A DNA stretch of 25,209 bases, taken from assembly GCA_017458025.1 (NCBI GenBank), contig JAFTGG010000250.1, forward strand, positions 1 to 25,209. The letters are read 5' to 3'. The stretch is from Oscillospiraceae bacterium (GTDB lineage: Bacteria; Bacillota; Clostridia; Oscillospirales; Oscillospiraceae). Shown here one piece after another: positions 21,935-25,209 of this stretch. The translations under genes and the position numbers were made by a program. The notes under the pieces were generated by a model. The model ran no database searches, was not told the DNA's origin, and saw only the letters and a list, made by a program, of their open reading frames with translations. The number at the start of each line of letters is the position of its first letter. Position 1 is the first letter of the stretch.

Positions 21935-23833
21935 TTATTTCAGCTTCATCGGCGTCAGCGCCAGATAATCGTCCAGCGTGCCGTCCTTCAGCACGCACTC
22001 GATGATCTCGCGGCCGAGCGGGCTGAGGTCGTCGGTCAGGAACTGCCGCAGCTCCTCCTTGATGAAGTCGGTCAAAATCTTCGCGCCGACGTCGTAGCCC
22101 TCCTCGCCCAAGCGGGACTGCGTCTCGGGGCGCAGGAAGGTCTGGCGGATGTACTGCCCGTCGAGCTTCATCTCGTCGAGGCCGTAGCCGAAAATCGGGC
22201 AGCGCGCGGGCACGAGATGCTTCGCGCGGATCGTGCCGAGGTGGCGCGCCAGATACTCGCGGCTGAGCCACTCGCCGGCAAAGCCGATGCGGTACACGCC
22301 GATGTGCTGGTTCGGGATCAGGACGTTGAGCGTGTTCGGCGCGTTCATGATCTGTTCGAGCAGCATATTTGCCTGCGTGACCTTCTTGCCCGTGGCGAAC
22401 GGCCAATAGGAGCCGACGCCCTCGGCCTTCAGGCCGCTGCCCGCGTTCGCGTCCGCGATGCTCGGGTTGTTGAAGCCGCGCGGGGACACCAAACGCCAGA
22501 TCCACGCCAGCGACTGCGGGATGACCTGCAGCATGCCCATGACGCCATAGTTCGGGTTCGCGGCGCTCGACGGCGGCATACGCACGCCGAACGAGCGGAC
22601 GTCGACCTCGACCGGACGGTCGTCGGGCACGATGTTCTCGATCATGTTGCGCGGGATGATGACGCGCGGGTTGGAGTTGGGCTTGCCGTTGGACTCGATG
22701 GTGTGCTCCCAGATGAGCGCCGTCGCGCCCGCGACGCCTTCGACGTTGAAGAACGACAGGGGCTTCGGCGGGTGGATGGACACCTTCTCATACGGCGGGT
22801 TGTCGCCGTAGGCGTTGTCGCCGTCCATGCGCAGGAACCAGCCGTCCTCGGCGTCCACGATCGTGAGCTTGCCGCTCTCGGGGTTTTGCAGGTCCTTGTA
22901 CGCGCACGCCATGTCGTCCGCGATGGGGTAAATTTTGCAGCTCTCGCGCACGGTGAGGTAGTACTTCTCGCCCGTCTCCGTGCTCGTGCCGATCAGGACG
23001 CGATTCTCGTCCTCGCGGTGGAAGTCCTCCAGCATCTCGCTCTTGCCGCCGCCGGACGCGCCCTCGTGCATGAACACGACCTCGTTCTCGTACGGGGTTT
23101 CGAGCATCGCCGCGCTGGCGTGGCAGCAGATCCAGCCCTCCTGCTCGCCGATGTCGAGCAGGATCGAGAACACGCCCTTCTTGGCGCTGGGGCCGGGGTA
23201 GAGGTTGTAGGACCAGACCTCGTGCATGGTCTTGCTGCGGTTGTGCACGACAATCTGCTTGCCGTCGAAGTGGGTCTGGCGGAACGGCGGCGCGACAAAG
23301 ATGATGGAACGCGGGGTGTAGTTTTCCGGAATGTCGCGAATACTGACGAAGCCCTGCATGTTCGCGAGGCCCAGCGCGAAGAACGTCGCGTTGATCGGGC
23401 AGACGAGCAGGCTCGGGCTGCCGTGCACGCGGTCGCCCGCCGTAAACGGCAGCAACACCAGCATCTGCTGGGACAGCCATTCCAGCGTCTCCTGACGCAG
23501 CTTGGAGAAGTCATAGCCGAAGCGGTCCTTGAAGCGCGGCTTGTCGGTGGGCAGGTCGTCGCCGATGGTCATGGTGTTCGGGTCGCGGCGGCGCATGTAG
23601 TCCTCCATAAAGTTGGCGGCGCAGCCGTTCTTGCAGTGTACGACCTCCGCTTCCTTAATCATGCGGCCCTCGATCATGTACTGCACGTCGTAGCTGGAGG
23701 TGCGCGTCGGCCCGTAGACCATCTCCTCAAGCTCCTCATGCGTCTCGGCATAGGCGATGGCGCGGCATTTTTTCAGCGCGTCGCGCACGTCCTGCGGCAG
23801 GTTCAGCCGATTGAAATAGATGTCGGTGTACAT
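21935..23833 (-). CDS. DUF4914-like protein with PEPCK-type P-loop
   Basis: The 632-residue soluble protein fits what I know of the DUF4914 family of gut Firmicutes and Bacteroidetes, related in fold to phosphoenolpyruvate carboxykinase. A P-loop sits mid-protein, EGASGGGKSEM at 257-267 with K264 and S265, in the same place and context (VVFMHEGASGGGKSEM) as the PEPCK kinase-1 loop. The N-terminal half (about 120-255) should form the substrate-side domain. Activity is not established for the family. I chose the ATG at 23833 because GAGGGG lies upstream; the ATG at 23854 has no ribosome site. It is a single gene, convergent with the 106-aa gene, with a weak promoter candidate at 23867-23897. 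Confidence 0.75.
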   Translation of the reverse strand: MYTDIYFNRLNLPQDVRDALKKCRAIAYAETHEELEEMVYGPTRTSSYDVQYMIEGRMIKEAEVVHCKNGCAANFMEDYMRRRDPNTMTIGDDLPTDKPRFKDRFGYDFSKLRQETLEWLSQQMLVLLPFTAGDRVHGSPSLLVCPINATFFALGLANMQGFVSIRDIPENYTPRSIIFVAPPFRQTHFDGKQIVVHNRSKTMHEVWSYNLYPGPSAKKGVFSILLDIGEQEGWICCHASAAMLETPYENEVVFMHEGASGGGKSEMLEDFHREDENRVLIGTSTETGEKYYLTVRESCKIYPIADDMACAYKDLQNPESGKLTIVDAEDGWFLRMDGDNAYGDNPPYEKVSIHPPKPLSFFNVEGVAGATALIWEHTIESNGKPNSNPRVIIPRNMIENIVPDDRPVEVDVRSFGVRMPPSSAANPNYGVMGMLQVIPQSLAWIWRLVSPRGFNNPSIADANAGSGLKAEGVGSYWPFATGKKVTQANMLLEQIMNAPNTLNVLIPNQHIGVYRIGFAGEWLSREYLARHLGTIRAKHLVPARCPIFGYGLDEMKLDGQYIRQTFLRPETQSRLGEEGYDVGAKILTDFIKEELRQFLTDDLSPLGREIIECVLKDGTLDDYLALTPMKLK

Positions 23834-23866
23834 TGGAAATCGCCCCTCATACATAAAATAAAAAAT

Positions 23867-23897
23867 ATATCAGGGGAATGTTAGCACAGACTGTCAA
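23867..23897 (-). promoter_or_regulatory. Possible promoter of the DUF4914-like gene
   Basis: Perfect TTGACA on the minus strand (23892-23897), but the best -10, TGATAT (23867-23872), is 19 bp away. AT-rich sequence follows to the ribosome site. Confidence 0.35.
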
Positions 23898-23904
23898 AAA
23901 ATGC

Positions 23905-23936
23905 AAGTCCCGCGCCGGACGGCGCGGGACTTTTTT
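23905..23936. terminator. Strong hairpin, probable terminator of yitT
   Basis: AAGTCCCGCGCC pairs perfectly with GGCGCGGGACTT around GGAC. The better T-run (six T) is on the plus strand, but the only gene reading into it is yitT on the minus strand, where TTGCATTTTTT follows. Confidence 0.6.
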
Positions 23937-23954
23937 ACGGCTGTTCCTACTGAA

Positions 23955-24096
23955 CTCATACGAATAATACTGATATTCATTTAAAAGTAGACAAAGTCTA
24001 CTTTTAATAGCGCCGTCAGGCGCGTTGAATATCGTATGAGACGCGCCGGTGTGCGAAGCACAGCGGCTGCAATTAAAACATCCTGTTTTAATTGCA
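23955..24096. repeat. Compound fold-back region downstream of yitT
   Basis: Consecutive perfect hairpins: TTAAAAGTAGAC/GTCTACTTTTAA (23981-24007, loop AAA); GCGCC-GTCA-GGCGC (24010-24023); TGTGC-GAA-GCACA (24050-24062) with CCG/CGG outside; and a 13-bp stem TGCAATTAAAACA/TGTTTTAATTGCA (24068-24096, loop TCC). The first two are enclosed by GATATTCA/TGAATATC (23972-23979 with 24026-24033) and CTCATACGA/TCGTATGAG (23955-23963 with 24032-24040). It has no coding capacity. It may be a MITE-type insertion or a structured RNA. Confidence 0.6.
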
Positions 24097-24131
24097 GAAT
24101 AGTATAAGATCCCATTTATGGCATTTTGTTA

Positions 24132-25013
24132 TCAGTCGATCTTGCGAATGAAATTGCCCTCGATGCGGACGCCCTCCTGCACGATGAAAAACGCGTGCGG
24201 ATCGAGCTCGGTCACGATGCGGCGCAGGTCCTCCACCTCAAACTTGGAGACGGCGACGCACATGACGCGGATCTGCTTGCCCGTGTAGGCGCCCATTCCC
24301 TCCCAATAGGTCACGCCGCGGCCGAGCTGCCGCATGATGCGCTGCGGCAGCTCCGGGTCCTCGTCGCGCGTGAAGATCATTAGCTGCACGCTGATGCCCT
24401 GCTGGTGCGCACGGTCCACCATGAGCGAGGAAAAGACGTTGTAGATGATCGAGTAGAGCGCGGTCGGCACGTCGAAAATGATCGCGCAGATCGAGTACAA
24501 CACGGCGTTGAAGCTGATGGAGAACCGCCCGACGGTAAAGTGGCTGCCGCGCTTGGTGAGCCACAACCCCAGGATATCGAGCCCGCCGCTGGAGCAGCCG
24601 CTCGTCAAGGTCAGGCCCAGGCCGAAGCCGCCGATGATGCCGCCGACAAGGCAGCAGGCGAGGCGCTCCTCCAAAATCGGCGCCGCGGGCGCGGTCAGAA
24701 CGCTGTAAAAGAACGAGGAGGTCAGCGTGCAGATCAGCGTCCGCACGACGAATACCCTGCCCAGCGCGCGCCATGCCAGCAGGATCAGCGGCAGGTTGAG
24801 CAGCAGGTACAGCGGGCCGGCGAGATCGACCCCCGCGGGCAGCACGACGCTCTGCCCGATGAGCGTGCGCAGCAGTTGGCTGACGCCGAGGACCCCGCCG
24901 CTGAACAGCCCCATTGGGACGATAAAATAGTTCACGCCGAACGCGTTGATAAACGTGCCGAAGACGCCGATCGCGAGACGCGTCCAGCGGTTTTGCAAGG
25001 CCTTATGCAGCAT
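24132..25013 (-). CDS. YitT-family membrane protein (DUF161 + DUF2179)
   Basis: The 293-residue protein has five to six membrane helices in the first 200 residues and a soluble C-terminal DUF2179 domain. The family signature SGGLDILGLWL lies at 142-152, preceded by GGIIGGFGLGLTLTSGCSSGG. The DUF2179 hallmark GRGVTYWEGMGAYTGK spans 231-246. YitT proteins are widespread in Firmicutes and thought to be transporters or envelope proteins; the substrate is unknown. AGGAGGAG lies upstream of the ATG at 25013. The gene starts only 24 bp after the terminator hairpin of the tRNA-Tyr gene, leaving no room for a separate promoter, so it may depend on read-through from the tRNA transcript or on a promoter inside the tRNA region. 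Confidence 0.9.
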   Translation of the reverse strand: MLHKALQNRWTRLAIGVFGTFINAFGVNYFIVPMGLFSGGVLGVSQLLRTLIGQSVVLPAGVDLAGPLYLLLNLPLILLAWRALGRVFVVRTLICTLTSSFFYSVLTAPAAPILEERLACCLVGGIIGGFGLGLTLTSGCSSGGLDILGLWLTKRGSHFTVGRFSISFNAVLYSICAIIFDVPTALYSIIYNVFSSLMVDRAHQQGISVQLMIFTRDEDPELPQRIMRQLGRGVTYWEGMGAYTGKQIRVMCVAVSKFEVEDLRRIVTELDPHAFFIVQEGVRIEGNFIRKID

Positions 25014-25037
25014 AATGCTCCTCCTGAACGGAAAATG

Positions 25038-25073
25038 AAAAATGCGGCTGCCCGCACGGACAACCGCATTTTT
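25038..25073 (-). terminator. Terminator after tRNA-Tyr
   Basis: AAAAATGCGGCTG (25038-25050) pairs with CAACCGCATTTTT (25061-25073) around 10 bases, giving a 13-bp stem with one wobble pair and a T-run on the minus strand. It directly follows the tRNA CCA end. Confidence 0.8.
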
Positions 25074-25157
25074 GGTGGGGGAAGGTGGATTCGAACCACC
25101 GAAGTCACTGACAACAGATTTACAGTCTGCCCCCTTTGGCCGCTCGGGAACCCATCC
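25073..25157 (-). tRNA. tRNA-Tyr (GUA), acceptor stem poorly paired
   Basis: On the minus strand the body is a standard class II tRNA-Tyr. The D arm begins TTCCCGAGCGGCCAAAGG; the anticodon loop CTGTAAA has GTA at 25121-25123 within stem CAGA/TCTG; the variable arm is long, around GTC-AGT-GAC; the T arm is GGTGG-TTCGAAT-CCACC; the 3' end is A-CCA. However the 5' acceptor strand GGATGGG faces TTCCCCC, which gives A3-C70 and U4-C69 mismatches and two G-U pairs. It may therefore be a defective copy or a hybrid of two tRNA-Tyr genes. Confidence 0.85.
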
Positions 25158-25174
25158 AGATTTGATAGAATGAA

Positions 25175-25209
25175 AGCCGATGATCGGATTCGAACCGATA
25201 ACCTGCTGA
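25175..25209 (-). tRNA. 3' part of a tRNA, probably tRNA-Thr
   Basis: On the minus strand the window edge opens in the anticodon-stem 3' strand TCAGC. It continues with variable loop AGGTT, T arm ATCGG-TTCGAAT-CCGAT, acceptor 3' strand CATCGGC and discriminator T, with no encoded CCA. A 5' strand GCCGATG outside the window would complete it. Resemblance to Firmicute tRNA-Thr and the usual Thr-Tyr order suggest Thr, but the anticodon is not in the window. It is 17 bp before tRNA-Tyr. Confidence 0.6.

Noticed and set aside
21911..23884. A 657-codon plus-strand frame opposite the DUF4914-like gene
   Set aside because: Same compositional shadow; the minus strand carries the P-loop protein with a proper ribosome site.

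Overview
The window reads as chromosomal DNA of a GC-rich Firmicute of the class Clostridia, most probably a gut-type Oscillospirales relative. That placement is inference. It rests on AGGAGG-type ribosome sites before nearly every gene, sigma-A promoters with TTGACA/TATAAT-like boxes, many intrinsic terminators, and families typical of that group (XpaC/TelA pair, DUF6512, DUF4349, DUF4914-like, YitT, a small protein ending RHDFG). I see no prophage, CRISPR array, transposase or plasmid gene. Because of the GC content, long antisense frames are open but are shadows.

Layout. 1-2738 (minus): an operon of xpaC, telA and a TPM-domain membrane protein behind a near-consensus promoter. 2749-7088 (minus): a DUF6512 membrane protein, a DUF4349 lipoprotein with an MBL-fold hydrolase, then mtaB overlapping a YfbR-type 5'-deoxynucleotidase. 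7033-8975 (plus): a Sel1-repeat protein overlapping a cysteine desulfurase, divergent from mtaB. 9373-10688 (minus): a dicarboxylate/amino-acid symporter. 10826-12628 (plus): a uracil permease preceded by a promoter, a 30-codon leader ORF that ends inside an intrinsic terminator, and a U-rich tract. 12588-13151: a divergent pair of a small conserved protein and an HTH regulator with paired operators. 13165-13414: a 165-bp fold-back (MITE-like) element, a bidirectional terminator and a hairpin. 13423-14421 (minus): cysK. 14462-20435 (minus): a four-gene operon of GH2 glycosidase, GT-B-like protein, GPH sugar symporter and HAD phosphatase. 20450-21926: trmO with an HTH regulator, divergent from a 106-aa orphan protein across a perfect 21-bp palindrome. 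21935-24133 (minus): a DUF4914/PEPCK-like P-loop protein and a highly structured intergenic region. 24132-25209 (minus): yitT, tRNA-Tyr and the 3' end of a second tRNA, probably Thr.

The parts most worth attention are the uraA leader, which has the architecture of UTP-sensitive, ribosome-coupled attenuation known from enterobacterial pyrBI; the two small-protein/HTH switches with clear operators; the glycosidase operon carrying an unexplained GT-B-like gene; the two fold-back elements; and a tRNA-Tyr whose acceptor stem does not pair properly. Two tRNA position-37 enzymes acting on t6A (MtaB and TrmO) also lie in the same 25 kb.
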